Shown here: piece after piece, positions 7,724-16,145 of the stretch
How the letters are laid out: every line of letters starts with the position of its first letter
Position numbering within the stretch: the first letter of the stretch is position 1
DNA from: PALSA-660 sp963726435
GTDB lineage: Bacteria; Actinomycetota; Coriobacteriia; Anaerosomatales; PALSA-660
Length of the DNA stretch: 64,000 nt
Direction: 5' to 3'
NCBI GenBank assembly: GCA_963726435.1
Contig: CAVSCJ010000006.1
Span: 372,001 to 436,000, forward strand
Translations under genes and position numbers: made by a program
Notes under the pieces: generated by a model
What the model was told of the DNA's origin: nothing
Seen by the model: only the letters and a program-made list of their open reading frames with translations
Database searches by the model: none

Positions 7724-8437
7724 CTACCCTCGCACGATCAGGATCCGCCCGCAGCTCGGGCAGACGCCTATGTCCGGACCCGCCTCGAGTGCGGCGACCT
7801 TTCCCGCCGGCAGTGTGACGCGGCATGCACCGCACATGGATCCCTCGAGCGTTCCGACCGCTATACCGTGGCGCGTCTCCCGAAGAGTCTCGTATCGCGC
7901 CCGCAGGGCGGCATCGACGGAGAGCACGAGGCTCTCCCTGGCCCGCTTCTCGGACGCGATGCGCTCCAGGACGGAACCTCCATGGTCCTTGAACCGCTCG
8001 GTGAGAGTGGTCTCGGTGCGGTGTCCCTCCGCGAGAGCGGCGTCGATCTTGGCGAGTTGAGCGTCGCCGTTCTCGCGCTTCTGCATCTCGGCGAGAAGCT
8101 GGCTCTCAAGCGTCACAACCCGGCGTCGCAAGGATTCGAGCTCCAGCGACACGGCCTGCAACTCCTTGGGATTGGCGATCTCGCCCGAGACGAGCTTGGC
8201 CTGCTCGCTCTCCATCTTGGCCGTGAGCGCGGCTATCTCGCCCTCAAGACGGCTGGACACCGTGTCCATCGCGTGGATAGCGGCCTCGGTACGCTCGCGA
8301 AGCTTCTCGATCCCGCCCAGCTTGGCACGGGCGGCGAGGATGGCGCGCTTCTCCGGCATCTCCTCGAGTTCCCGCTCGAGGCGCAGAATGGTGAGGTCGT
8401 GCTCCTGGAGCTCGGTGAGTGCCCGCGCTACATGCAT
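7724..8437 (-). CDS. Coiled-coil protein with C4 zinc ribbon (CdsZ/DUF164-like)
   Basis: 237 residues from the ATG that begins MHVARALTELQEHD; the longer open frame upstream is only the antisense shadow of the Nif3 gene. Residues about 10-165 are strongly heptad-like coiled coil rich in Glu, Arg and Leu. The C-terminus has two Cys pairs, C-GAC and C-PSC, forming a zinc ribbon. This architecture matches the widespread C4-type zinc-ribbon family, whose molecular role is not firmly established. The start overlaps the Nif3 stop by 10 nt, with AAGGG upstream. Confidence 0.85.
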   Translation of the reverse strand: MHVARALTELQEHDLTILRLERELEEMPEKRAILAARAKLGGIEKLRERTEAAIHAMDTVSSRLEGEIAALTAKMESEQAKLVSGEIANPKELQAVSLELESLRRRVVTLESQLLAEMQKRENGDAQLAKIDAALAEGHRTETTLTERFKDHGGSVLERIASEKRARESLVLSVDAALRARYETLRETRHGIAVGTLEGSMCGACRVTLPAGKVAALEAGPDIGVCPSCGRILIVRG

Positions 8438-9255
8438 TCGCTGCCCTTCGCGATCGTGCGCCAAGGGTGCCCGACGACGTCGGCGATGACGTCTTCGCTC
8501 TCCAGGCCCGGCGTCCGCCCGACGATCCGTGCAAGAGCTTCGGTCAACGGCCACTCGGTCGCGTCGTGCCCGGCCTCGATCACATGAAGGCCCCTCATCA
8601 GCGCGTCGTGGGCCACATGGTATCGCAACTCGCCCGTCACCAAGGAATCCGCCCCGCCAGCGATAGCGTCTTCGACGAGCGACCTGCCGGAGCCGGGGGC
8701 CACGGCCACGAGCGTCACAAGAGCCTCGGAGTCTCCCCACATCCTTACTCCGACACCGAGTCGCTCGGCGACGAGTGCCGCGAGCGCGCCGAGCGTGCGG
8801 GCTTCCCCCGGATGGCACAGGCGCCCGGCCAGCGGGGTGTCGTTCGGCACGGCGCAGAGCACGTCGGGATCGCGACGCTCCAAGGGCCCACGAACTCTCA
8901 AGCCGAGCGAGGCAGGCAGGGCTTCCGCGCCCAAAGGGGCGCGATCGAGGTTGGTGTGGCAGGAGACCAGAGCGATGCTCAGCCTCGCCGCCTCGAAGGC
9001 TACGCCGGCCGATCCTGGCGCGGCGACGACCGTCTCGAGCGGCTCGATGAATGCCGGGTGGTGGGTGACTAGCACGTTGGCCCCTGCCTGCGCCGCACGC
9101 TCGAGTGCGGACGGCGTCGGGTCCAGCGTGACGAGCACGCGGTCCACCGCGGCGCGCGGGTCACCGACCGTGAGGCCGACGTGGTCCCATGGCTCGGCCC
9201 AGGAGAAGGGGATCTCAGAGTCGAGGTGCGCGCACAGATCGGCGACCGTGATCAC
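8428..9255 (-). CDS. Nif3-like dinuclear metal centre protein
   Basis: 275 residues from a GTG that overlaps the preceding stop as GTGA, with GGAGGTG upstream. The Nif3/YqfO family motifs are present: PFSWAEPWDHVGL at the N-terminus, the metal-binding THHP motif, the CHTNLD motif and a C-terminal GHDATEW segment supplying further ligands. The protein forms a toroidal hexamer with a two-metal site and is often annotated as GTP cyclohydrolase I type 2; the physiological reaction is uncertain. This one lacks the central PII-like insert of the long family members. Confidence 0.85.
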   Translation of the reverse strand: MITVADLCAHLDSEIPFSWAEPWDHVGLTVGDPRAAVDRVLVTLDPTPSALERAAQAGANVLVTHHPAFIEPLETVVAAPGSAGVAFEAARLSIALVSCHTNLDRAPLGAEALPASLGLRVRGPLERRDPDVLCAVPNDTPLAGRLCHPGEARTLGALAALVAERLGVGVRMWGDSEALVTLVAVAPGSGRSLVEDAIAGGADSLVTGELRYHVAHDALMRGLHVIEAGHDATEWPLTEALARIVGRTPGLESEDVIADVVGHPWRTIAKGSECM

Positions 9256-10049
9256 AGGCCCACCTCCTGAGCGACGCGTCGGCGGAAACAGACGACGGAG
9301 TCGTATCCGGCCTCCAGCAAGAGTCGGCGCGCCAGATCCAGGCCCGCTCCCACCTCGCCGGGCGCGTGGGCGTCGGACCCCATGGTGGCGCGCACGCCCT
9401 GGCGGCGGCACGCCTTCAGAAGATCCAGAGCGGGGTAGATCTCGCCTACGGGCTTCCGGAGGCCACCCGTATTGACCTCTATCGCGCAGCCGGCGTCGGC
9501 CAGCGCGAGCGCGGTCTGGTCATACCAGCGCCTAGGGTCGATCGTCGGACGGGAGCCGAACTTCTTGACGAGATCCGGGTGCGCGATGACGTCGAACGTC
9601 CCGCTTGCCGCAGCGTGGGCGATCTCATCGAAATAGCGCGCCCACAGCGCGTCGGCTTGCCACGCGTCGTAGCGGGAGACAAGGTCGGGGTCGTCGAAGG
9701 CCCAGTCGCCCAGGAAGTGCACCGAACCGAGTACGACGTCGAAGTCGTAGGGAGCGATCATCTCGGGGACGTGCAGGATGTCATCCGGGAGCCAGTCCGC
9801 CTCGATGCCTAGGAGCACTTCGGGGCCGTCCTCGGCTCGGGAGGCCTCCGCCGCAGCCTGCACGTCGGCCACGTAGTCCGGAAGCTCGGCAGCCTTCATC
9901 GTGTAGTGCTGCGGATAGGGCGCGGGCATCGGCAGGTGGTCCGTGAAGCAGATGGCCTCGAGCCCGCGCTGCCGAGCGGCGGAGACGTACTCCGACACCT
10001 CGCCGGATGCATGTCCGCAGCGCGCTGTGTGCACGTGAAGATCGATCAC
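9252..10049 (-). CDS. PHP-family histidinol-phosphatase-like hydrolase
   Basis: 265 residues, GTG start overlapping the mnmA stop by 4 nt with GAGGAGG upstream. Metal-binding PHP motifs are IDLHVHTARCGHA at the N-terminus, FTDHLPM, GIEADW, a GSVHFLGDW strand, VIAHPDL and the terminal GSDAHAP. This set is typical of HisK/HisJ-type histidinol-phosphate phosphatase (histidine pathway, step 8), but PHP proteins also hydrolyse other phosphoesters. No his genes adjoin it, apart from hisC far away, so the substrate is uncertain. Confidence 0.8.
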   Translation of the reverse strand: MIDLHVHTARCGHASGEVSEYVSAARQRGLEAICFTDHLPMPAPYPQHYTMKAAELPDYVADVQAAAEASRAEDGPEVLLGIEADWLPDDILHVPEMIAPYDFDVVLGSVHFLGDWAFDDPDLVSRYDAWQADALWARYFDEIAHAAASGTFDVIAHPDLVKKFGSRPTIDPRRWYDQTALALADAGCAIEVNTGGLRKPVGEIYPALDLLKACRRQGVRATMGSDAHAPGEVGAGLDLARRLLLEAGYDSVVCFRRRVAQEVGL

Positions 10050-11098
10050 CAGGCCTCCTCGATCACTCCGCCGCCGACCACTAGATCGCCGTCCCAGCAC
10101 ACAAGTGCCTGTCCCGGCGCCGGCGGGTCGATCTCCCCGTCGAAGTGTGCTACGAGGCCGTCGCCCTCCAGAGTAGCGGTCGCGAGGGACTCGGGGCCAC
10201 GGTATCGTACGCGCGCGGTGACCCTTCGCTCCGCGCTCCCCCTCCACACCGGGTCGGACGCGACCACGGTGCTCACCAGGGCCGAGCCCTTCGGTCCCAC
10301 TGTCACGGTAGCCTTGCCGGCGTCGATGGCGGTCACGTAGGTCCGCTCGCGGCCCGGCAGTCCGAGGCCGCGACGCTGTCCCACCGTGTAGCCAGGCACC
10401 CCGTCGTGAGAGCCTACGACCGCACCGGTCTCGTCGCGGATGTCCCCCGGCACGAACGCGTCCGGGCGGCGCTCGCGCACGAAAGCGCGCACGTCGTCTT
10501 CGGGCACGAAGCACGTCTCCTGGCTCTCGGCGCGTTCGGCGGTCGAGAGTCCGAAGGAGCGGGCGGCCTCCCGTACCTCGAGCTTCGTGAGCCCGCCAAC
10601 GGGGAACAGAGTCCGCTCGAGCTGCTGCGGCGTCATGCGATAGAGGAAGTAGGACTGGTCCTTGGCGGCGTCCACTCCACGGGCGAGCCAGCGTGTGCCC
10701 GCGCCGTTCTCCACGACGATGCGCGCGTAGTGGCCCGTAGCAAGGTACTCGGCGTCCTGGAGCGCCACTCGCCGCATCAGCTCGGAGAACTTCACCCGGT
10801 CGTTGCAGACGATGCACGGGTTGGGCGTTCGGCCGGCGGCGTACTCGTCGCAGTACCGCTCGATGACCTCGTGCTCGAACTCCTTCGAGAACTCGAGCGT
10901 GTAGTGGGCGATGCCGAGGGTGCCGCAGACGCGCTTGGCGTCGCGCGCTCCTTCTGCGGAACAACAGCCGCCGGTATCGTCCTCGGCGGAGAGCAGGCGC
11001 ATAGTGACGCCGGTCACGTCGTGTCCGTCGCGTACGAGCAGTGCGGCGGCGACCGAGGAGTCCACGCCTCCGCTCATCGCGACGAAGACGCGCGACAT
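10046..11098 (-). CDS. mnmA: tRNA-specific 2-thiouridylase MnmA
   Basis: 350 residues, full length. The N-terminal PP-loop SGGVDSS (9-15) adenylates U34 of Lys, Glu and Gln tRNAs. Cys98 (in PCIVCND) and Cys196 (SQETCF) are the catalytic pair that transfers sulfur to give 2-thiouridine. Cys45, Cys46 and Cys58 form an additional cysteine set seen in many MnmA proteins. A C-terminal beta-barrel (about 250-350) follows. It sits directly downstream of iscS and iscU, which supply sulfur, matching its known dependence on a cysteine desulfurase. Confidence 0.95.
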   Translation of the reverse strand: MSRVFVAMSGGVDSSVAAALLVRDGHDVTGVTMRLLSAEDDTGGCCSAEGARDAKRVCGTLGIAHYTLEFSKEFEHEVIERYCDEYAAGRTPNPCIVCNDRVKFSELMRRVALQDAEYLATGHYARIVVENGAGTRWLARGVDAAKDQSYFLYRMTPQQLERTLFPVGGLTKLEVREAARSFGLSTAERAESQETCFVPEDDVRAFVRERRPDAFVPGDIRDETGAVVGSHDGVPGYTVGQRRGLGLPGRERTYVTAIDAGKATVTVGPKGSALVSTVVASDPVWRGSAERRVTARVRYRGPESLATATLEGDGLVAHFDGEIDPPAPGQALVCWDGDLVVGGGVIEEAW

Positions 11099-11102
11099 CG
11101 CG

Positions 11103-11564
11103 CTAGACCTCGCAGCGGTCGGCTGTGGAGTCCTCGTCGGCGTGCGGGTCGAAGTCGGGGTTCTCGGAGAGGATCTCGCCTGCGATGGGGGCGCGTCCGT
11201 GCTTGACGAGGTAGTCGTCGACAGCGACCTTCAGCCCGTCGGTGGCGAGTACCGAGCAGTGCATCTTCACCGGAGGCAGGCCGCCGAGCTCGTCCGCCAC
11301 CTGCTGCTTCGTGAGGGCAGCGGCCTCTTCCAGGGTCATCCCCTTGGCCAGCTCCGTCACGATCGACGACGTCGCTATCGCCGCGCCGCAGCCCAGCGTC
11401 TGGAACTTGATGTCCGTGATGCGGTCGTCGTCGACCTTGATCGTGATCTTCATGACGTCGCCACAGACCGGGTTGCCGACCTCTCCCACTCCGTCGGCAT
11501 CGTCTATCACACCCACGTTACGCGGGTTGTTGAAGTGTTCCATTACCTTCTCGGAGTAGAGCAC
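11103..11564 (-). CDS. iscU: Fe-S cluster scaffold protein IscU/NifU N-terminal type
   Basis: 153 residues. The three assembly cysteines are Cys34 (NPVCGD), Cys59 (TLGCGAAIA) and Cys103 (KMHCSVLA), with Asp36 retained, as in IscU scaffolds that accept sulfur from IscS and build [2Fe-2S]/[4Fe-4S] clusters. An acidic tail (about 133-153) ending in a Cys-containing segment extends beyond the usual length. The iscS-iscU-mnmA order ties cluster assembly to tRNA thiolation. Confidence 0.93.
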   Translation of the reverse strand: MLYSEKVMEHFNNPRNVGVIDDADGVGEVGNPVCGDVMKITIKVDDDRITDIKFQTLGCGAAIATSSIVTELAKGMTLEEAAALTKQQVADELGGLPPVKMHCSVLATDGLKVAVDDYLVKHGRAPIAGEILSENPDFDPHADEDSTADRCEV

Positions 11565-11618
11565 GGGGGTGGTCTCCTTATCGGATCGGCTGAGCGCGGC
11601 GGGCAGTGTCTCCTGGTG

Positions 11619-12818
11619 TCACTCGGACGCGCCGAACATCTTGGCGTAGACGGGCGACATGGCGCGGAGCCGCTCGATGATCGGCGGCAGGACGTCGAGG
11701 AAGTAGGCGACGTCGGCCTCGGTGGTGAAGCGCCCTACGGTGACGCGCAGCGAGCCGTGCGCGATCTCGGGCCTCAGGCCGATGGCGAGAAGCACGTGGC
11801 TGGGCTCGAGAGAGCCGGACGAACAGGCCGAGCCGGTCGAGACGGCGATCCCCTTGTTGTCCAACTGCAGCAGCATGGCCTCGCCCTCGACGCCCTTGAT
11901 GACGAGGTTGGCGATCCCGGGCACTCGGGGCACGTCACGGCCACCGTTCAACTCGGTATTCGGCATCCGCAGGACGCCGTCGATGACCTTCTCCCGCAAC
12001 GCCGCCAGGCGCGGAGCCTCGACCTCCCGCTCGGACTGCATCAGCTCAAGGGCCTTCGAAAAGGCGGCTGCGCCGCCGACGTTCTGCGTTCCCGAGCGCT
12101 TCTTGCCCTCCTGGCCGCCTCCGATCAGGTAGGCCTCGAAGGGGGTGCCGCGCTTCAGGTACAGCGCTCCGACCCCCTTCGGGCCGTAGATCTTGTGGGC
12201 GGAGAACGATGCGGCGTCCACACCCAGTTCTGCCGCGTCCCACTCGATCTTGCCGAGCGCCTGGATCGCGTCGGTGTGGAAGTACCCGCCGACCTCGTGC
12301 GTGGCCGCGGCGAGCTCCTTGACCGGCTGGACAGTGCCGAGCTCGTTGTTGGCGTGCATCACGCTCACGAGGACGGTCGCCTCGCTGAGCACAGCACGGA
12401 GGTCGTCGGCGTAGACGATACCGTCCTCGCGGGGCTTGAGTTCGGTGACTTGGAAGCCCTCCTTCGCCAGGCGGTGGGCCGGCTCCAGGATCGCGTGGTG
12501 TTCGAAGGCGGAGACGACCACGTGGTCGCCCTTCCCGCGCGCGCGAGCAGCGCGAGCGATGCCCAGAAGCGAGGTGTTGTCGCCCTCGGTGCCCGCGCCG
12601 GTGAAGATGACCTCAGACGGGTTGGTGGCACCGATCGCAGCGGCGAACGACTCGCGCGCCGCTTCGAGGCTGCGGTATGCGTCGCGCCCCAGCCCATAGA
12701 GGCTGTTGGGGTTGCCGTACCGCTCGGTCATGAAGGGCAGCATCGTCTCGACCACCCGCTGATCGACGGGGGTCGTGGCAGCGTAGTCGAGGTAGATGGT
12801 CCTGGGGCTGTCGCTCAT
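11619..12818 (-). CDS. iscS: Cysteine desulfurase (IscS/NifS)
   Basis: 399 residues. The pyridoxal-phosphate lysine is Lys209 in FSAHKIYGPKG and the persulfide-forming cysteine is Cys332 in STGSACSSGS, within the flexible loop of group I desulfurases. His107-His108 in FEHHAILEP stack on the cofactor. It releases sulfur from cysteine for IscU and MnmA. It starts 6 nt after the Rrf2 regulator and leads a sulfur operon. Confidence 0.95.
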   Translation of the reverse strand: MSDSPRTIYLDYAATTPVDQRVVETMLPFMTERYGNPNSLYGLGRDAYRSLEAARESFAAAIGATNPSEVIFTGAGTEGDNTSLLGIARAARARGKGDHVVVSAFEHHAILEPAHRLAKEGFQVTELKPREDGIVYADDLRAVLSEATVLVSVMHANNELGTVQPVKELAAATHEVGGYFHTDAIQALGKIEWDAAELGVDAASFSAHKIYGPKGVGALYLKRGTPFEAYLIGGGQEGKKRSGTQNVGGAAAFSKALELMQSEREVEAPRLAALREKVIDGVLRMPNTELNGGRDVPRVPGIANLVIKGVEGEAMLLQLDNKGIAVSTGSACSSGSLEPSHVLLAIGLRPEIAHGSLRVTVGRFTTEADVAYFLDVLPPIIERLRAMSPVYAKMFGASE

Positions 12819-12824
12819 ACGTGG

Positions 12825-13283
12825 TCAGGCTTCCTCTCCGACTTCGTTCGTACCCGCGCGGTCGAATATGACCTGCCTCGAACACAGGTCGCCGATGCTC
12901 GTGGTGGTGAACACGTCGCGCAGCGCCTCGGTGGCCTTGGACCAGACGCCGGCTGCGGCACATGCGCCGCTGCGCCCGCAGAGCTGACCGCCGTCGCAAC
13001 TCGTCGGGGCGAGTGAGCCTTCGAGCGCCTCGACGACCTCCAGTACGGAGATCCGGGCGGGGTCCCGCGTGAGAGCGAAGCCGCCGCGTGCTCCGCGACA
13101 CGCGCTGACCAGACCGGCCTTGCGCATGGCGGCGAGGAGCTGCTCGAGGAACTTCAGCGGGATGCCCTGACGTTCGGCCACGCCGCGTGCGCTCACGGGT
13201 CCGTCGCCGTAGCGGACACCCAAGTCGATGAGGGCCAACAGGCCGTATTCGCTGCGCGCAGTGAGGCGCATCGTGCCTTCCAT
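12825..13283 (-). CDS. Rrf2-family regulator with IscR-type cysteines
   Basis: 152 residues; translation may begin at either of two Met codons (MEGT or MRLTARSEYG). Residues 5-70 are the Rrf2 winged helix. Cys96, Cys102 and Cys108 show the C-x5-C-x5-C spacing that binds a [2Fe-2S] cluster in IscR; the fourth IscR ligand (His) is not at the equivalent place, but Cys134 is a further candidate. It heads the iscS-iscU-mnmA operon, so autoregulation according to Fe-S status is likely. CymR-like sensing of cysteine is the alternative. Confidence 0.85.
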   Translation of the reverse strand: MEGTMRLTARSEYGLLALIDLGVRYGDGPVSARGVAERQGIPLKFLEQLLAAMRKAGLVSACRGARGGFALTRDPARISVLEVVEALEGSLAPTSCDGGQLCGRSGACAAAGVWSKATEALRDVFTTTSIGDLCSRQVIFDRAGTNEVGEEA

Positions 13284-13452
13284 CTCTAGTCATCGAATCT
13301 CTACCGCGTCGGTATGATATGACTTGATCCGCCGCCGCGCAACGGGGAGTCTGCGGCTCCGCCGGGGTCGAGTCGTGCGCTACCGCTCGGTCCCACATCA
13401 CAACCGCTCCTCGGTTTCCCAGTGCCGCCGGGCGCACTCCGCGTCGAACCCG

Positions 13453-13481
13453 TTGCTTCCCTCGGAGGGGCGTGCTAGATT
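13453..13481 (+). promoter_or_regulatory. Putative promoter of a very short transcript
   Basis: TTGCTT (13453-13458), 17-nt spacer, TAGATT (13476-13481). It precedes a 14-codon reading frame and a terminator within 150 nt, in the space between the divergent rrf2 operon and ribH. Confidence 0.45.
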
Positions 13482-13513
13482 CTGCTCCCACGTCATCGAG
13501 GGAGGACCTTCGT

Positions 13514-13558
13514 ATGACGCAAAGGGTTGTGGATCCGCGGTCGACAGTCACAGGGTGA
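13514..13558 (+). CDS. Possible 14-residue peptide
   Basis: ATG preceded by GAGGGAGGA at 7-nt spacing; the frame encodes MTQRVVDPRSTVTG and stops. It is too short for family assignment. A promoter-like sequence lies upstream and a hairpin terminator starts 34 nt downstream, so the unit looks like a self-contained short transcript. It could equally be a small RNA in which the ribosome-binding site is fortuitous. Confidence 0.3.
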   Translation: MTQRVVDPRSTVTG

Positions 13559-13591
13559 CGAGGACCCTCCGGATTCTTGGCCCGGGAAGAT

Positions 13592-13625
13592 GAAGCCCCG
13601 AAGCGCAGTGGCGCCGCGGGGCTTC
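13592..13625. terminator. Terminator downstream of ribH, bidirectional
   Basis: GAAGCCCC pairs with GGGGCTTC around a GC-rich loop. CTTCTTCC follows on the plus side and a TCTTCCC tract on the minus side. It lies 32 nt beyond the ribH stop and would also end the short plus-strand transcript. Confidence 0.7.
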
Positions 13626-13656
13626 TTCCATTCGAAGGCGTCGCCGGTGGCCGGTG

Positions 13657-14118
13657 TCAGACCTTCTTCAGCAGGTTGGCCATCTCGATGGCGGACACGG
13701 CGACGTCCCAGCCCTTGTTGCCCTGCTTCGTGCCACAGCGCTCGACGGCCTGCTCGATGGAGTCGGCTGTCACGATGCCGAACATCACCGGCACGCCGGT
13801 CTTGAGCGCCACGTGAGCGACGCCCTTGGAGACCTCGGAGGCTACGTAATCGAAGTGCGGGGTCGCTCCGCGGATCACCACGCCGAGCGCGATGACTGCG
13901 TCGTACTTCTTCGAAGAGGCCAGCCTGTGCGCGACCATCGGGATCTCGAACGCCCCCGGTACCCAGGCCACGTCCACGGCATCCTCGGCCAGGCCGTGGC
14001 GGCCGAGCGCGTCCAACGCCCCTCCCAGCAGGCGAGAGGACAGCAGCTCGTTGAAGCGGCTGACGACGATGCCCACCTTCAGCCCCGATCCGATCAGGTC
14101 ACCCTCAAAGACGCTCAT
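13657..14118 (-). CDS. ribH: 6,7-dimethyl-8-ribityllumazine synthase
   Basis: 153 residues, standard length. Condenses the ribB product (dihydroxybutanone phosphate) with the ribityl-aminopyrimidine to give lumazine. Family motifs are SRFNELL, PGAFEIP, the catalytic-loop region VVIRGATPHFDYV (with His) and the C-terminal GNKGWDVAVSAIEM. It overlaps the ribBA stop by 4 nt and is the last gene of the FMN-riboswitch operon. Unlike the genes upstream, its frame is intact. Confidence 0.95.
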   Translation of the reverse strand: MSVFEGDLIGSGLKVGIVVSRFNELLSSRLLGGALDALGRHGLAEDAVDVAWVPGAFEIPMVAHRLASSKKYDAVIALGVVIRGATPHFDYVASEVSKGVAHVALKTGVPVMFGIVTADSIEQAVERCGTKQGNKGWDVAVSAIEMANLLKKV

Positions 14119-15368
14119 CGCTTCTCCTCCTTGACGTCTGCGCCCGGCCCGTCGCCCAGGTGCAGGCGGTGGCGCATCTTCTCCTTCTTCGTGCGCAGAT
14201 ACGTGATGTTGTCAGGACCCGCGCATATCTCGAGCGGGACCTGTTCGGTCACCTCCAGGCCGTAGCCCTCGATGCCGCTGATCTTCTTCGGGTTGTTGGT
14301 CATCAGGCGCATGCTCGTGATCCCGAGGTCCACGAGGATCTGGGCGCCGATGCCGTAGTCGCGAAGGTCGGCGGGGAAGCCGAGTGCGTCGTTGGCCTCG
14401 ACGGTGTCCGCGCCGTGCCTCCTGCAGCTCGTAGGCGCGCAGCTTGTTCGCGAGCCCTATGCCGCGGCCCTCGTGGCCGACCATGTAGAGGACCACTCCC
14501 CTGCCCTCCGCCTGGACGCGGCGCATCGCCTCCTCGAGCTGAGCGCCGCAGTCGCACCGCAGCGAATGGAACACGTCGCCGGTCAGGCACTCGGAGTGGA
14601 CGCGCACCAGCACGTCCTTCGCGCCCGCGATGTCGCCCACGACGAGCGCCAGGTGCGTCGTGCCGTCGAGACGGCTCTCGTACCCGTAGCCGGTGAACTC
14701 TCCCCATCGGGTCGGCAGTTTGACGGTCGCGATCCGGTCGACGAGGCGTTCGGTGCGACGCCGGTAGCGGATGAGGTCCGCCACCGTGACCATCTTCAGC
14801 CCGAAGCGCTTCGCGACCTGCTCGAGCTGCGGGCGGCGCGCCATCGTGCCGTCCTCGTTCATGATCTCGCAGATGACCCCCGCGGGAGTCAGCCCCGCCA
14901 TGCGCGCGAGGTCGGTCGCGGCCTCGGTGTGCCCGGCGCGCTCCAGGACTCCGCCGGGACGGGCGCTGCAGCGGGAAGACGTGGCCGGGCATGGAGAGGT
15001 CCTCGCGGCCGCGTGGCCGGGTCGACGAGCGTGCGGACGGTCTCGGCGCGGTCGGCGGCCGAGATGCCGGTGGTGATGCGGCCCTTGGCGCCCACCGAGA
15101 CGTGGAACGCGGTCCCCTGCTCGGACGTGTTGGTGTCGCGTCATCGGCGGGAAGCTCGAGCGCCTCCACGCGGCTCCGCGGACAGCGGCACGCAGACCAG
15201 CCCGCGGCCGTTGGTGATCATGAAGTTGATGGCATCGGGCGTGACCTTGTCCGCCGCCATGACGAAGTCGCCCTCGTTCTCGCGGTCCTCGTCGTCGACG
15301 ACGATGAGCATCCGCCCGGCGCGGATCTCCTCGATCGCCTCGTCGATGGTCGCGAACGCGGGATCCAC
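14115..15368 (-). CDS. ribBA: Bifunctional DHBP synthase / GTP cyclohydrolase II (frame broken by indels)
   Basis: The N-terminal RibB part (GTG start, IDEAIEEIRAGRMLIVVDDE, with the acidic catalytic DDEDRENEGDF) and the C-terminal RibA part are both clear. RibA shows the zinc-binding C-x10-CDC region SECLTGDVFHSLRCDCG and the GTP-binding GHEGRGIGL motif, ending TYLRTKKEKMRH. The reading frame changes about five times (near 15180, 15130, 15010, 14960 and 14417). Near 14417 one extra base separates LQE from the expected GADTVEAN. Sequence on either side is well conserved with no premature stops in the correct frame, so I read these as sequencing errors. RibB makes dihydroxybutanone phosphate; RibA opens GTP. 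Confidence 0.85.
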
Positions 15369-15385
15369 ACGGCGTCACCGGCCCT

Positions 15386-16050
15386 CACCCGAAGTCCTTG
15401 AGCATGTCACCGAGTCCGCGCTTGGCCGGTCTCTCGCCGCCGGTCTCCGGCGCCGCCCATGTAGGCCGCGACGAAGTTCTTCACGTACTTGGCGAACATG
15501 TCGGCCTCGAGGTTGACCTGCGCGCCGTTCGGCTTGTCGCCGAGCGTCGTGGCCTGCTCCGTCAAAGGGATGACGGACACGCCGAAGCCGTCGTCGAAGA
15601 GGCGCGCGACCGTGAGCGAGATGCCGTCGACCGCCACGGAGCCCTTCTCCACGAGGAACTCGCGGATCTCGGGTGGCGCGGTGAAGCGGTAGAGAGTCGC
15701 GTTGCCGCCCGGCTGGCGCATCGAGAGCGTGCCGACCGCGTCGACGTGTCCGGTAACGATGTGTCCGCCGAGGCGGTCGGACATGCGCAGCGCGCGTTCG
15801 AGGTTGACGCTGCCCCCCTGATGCAGCTCGGCCAGCGTCGTGCGGCGGACCGTCTCGTCGCTCACGTCCACCACGAACGCGCCGCGCAGGAACTTCACGA
15901 TGGTGAGGCATACGCCGTCGACGGCGACCGAGTCGCCGATCGCCATGTCGCGGCCGAACTCGGGCGCGTAGACCTCGAGGCGCATGCCCGCTGCCGACGC
16001 GCTCCGTCCGCGTGACGATGCCCTTGGTCTCGATGAGTCCCGGTGAACAT
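15386..16050 (-). CDS. ribC: Riboflavin synthase alpha chain (frame broken by indels)
   Basis: Begins ATG with the family start MFTGLIETKGIV after removing one extra base at 16039-16041; another extra base at 15987-15989 separates VGSG from MRLEVYAPEF. The trimeric lumazine dismutase has two similar barrels: the first has GDSVAVDGVCLTIV, the second GHVDAVGTL and GSVAVDGISLTV. A third indel near 15430 precedes the C-terminal tail that ends KRGLGDMLKDFG. It dismutates two lumazines to riboflavin. Sits between ribD and ribBA in the FMN-controlled operon. Confidence 0.88.
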
Positions 16051-16145
16051 GTTTGCTCTGCTCCTTCGAAAGCGCCTAGGCGGCTACTGACGGTGCCGCC
16101 CCTACTCGGATACCACCGATGCGCGGACGCCACACCGTGACGGCG

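Noticed and set aside
10911..13016. A 701-codon open frame on the plus strand antisense to iscU, iscS and rrf2
   Set aside because: High GC removes stops in antisense frames. Its translation has no recognisable motif, is Gly/Asp/Val/Arg biased, and the minus strand encodes three clear proteins.
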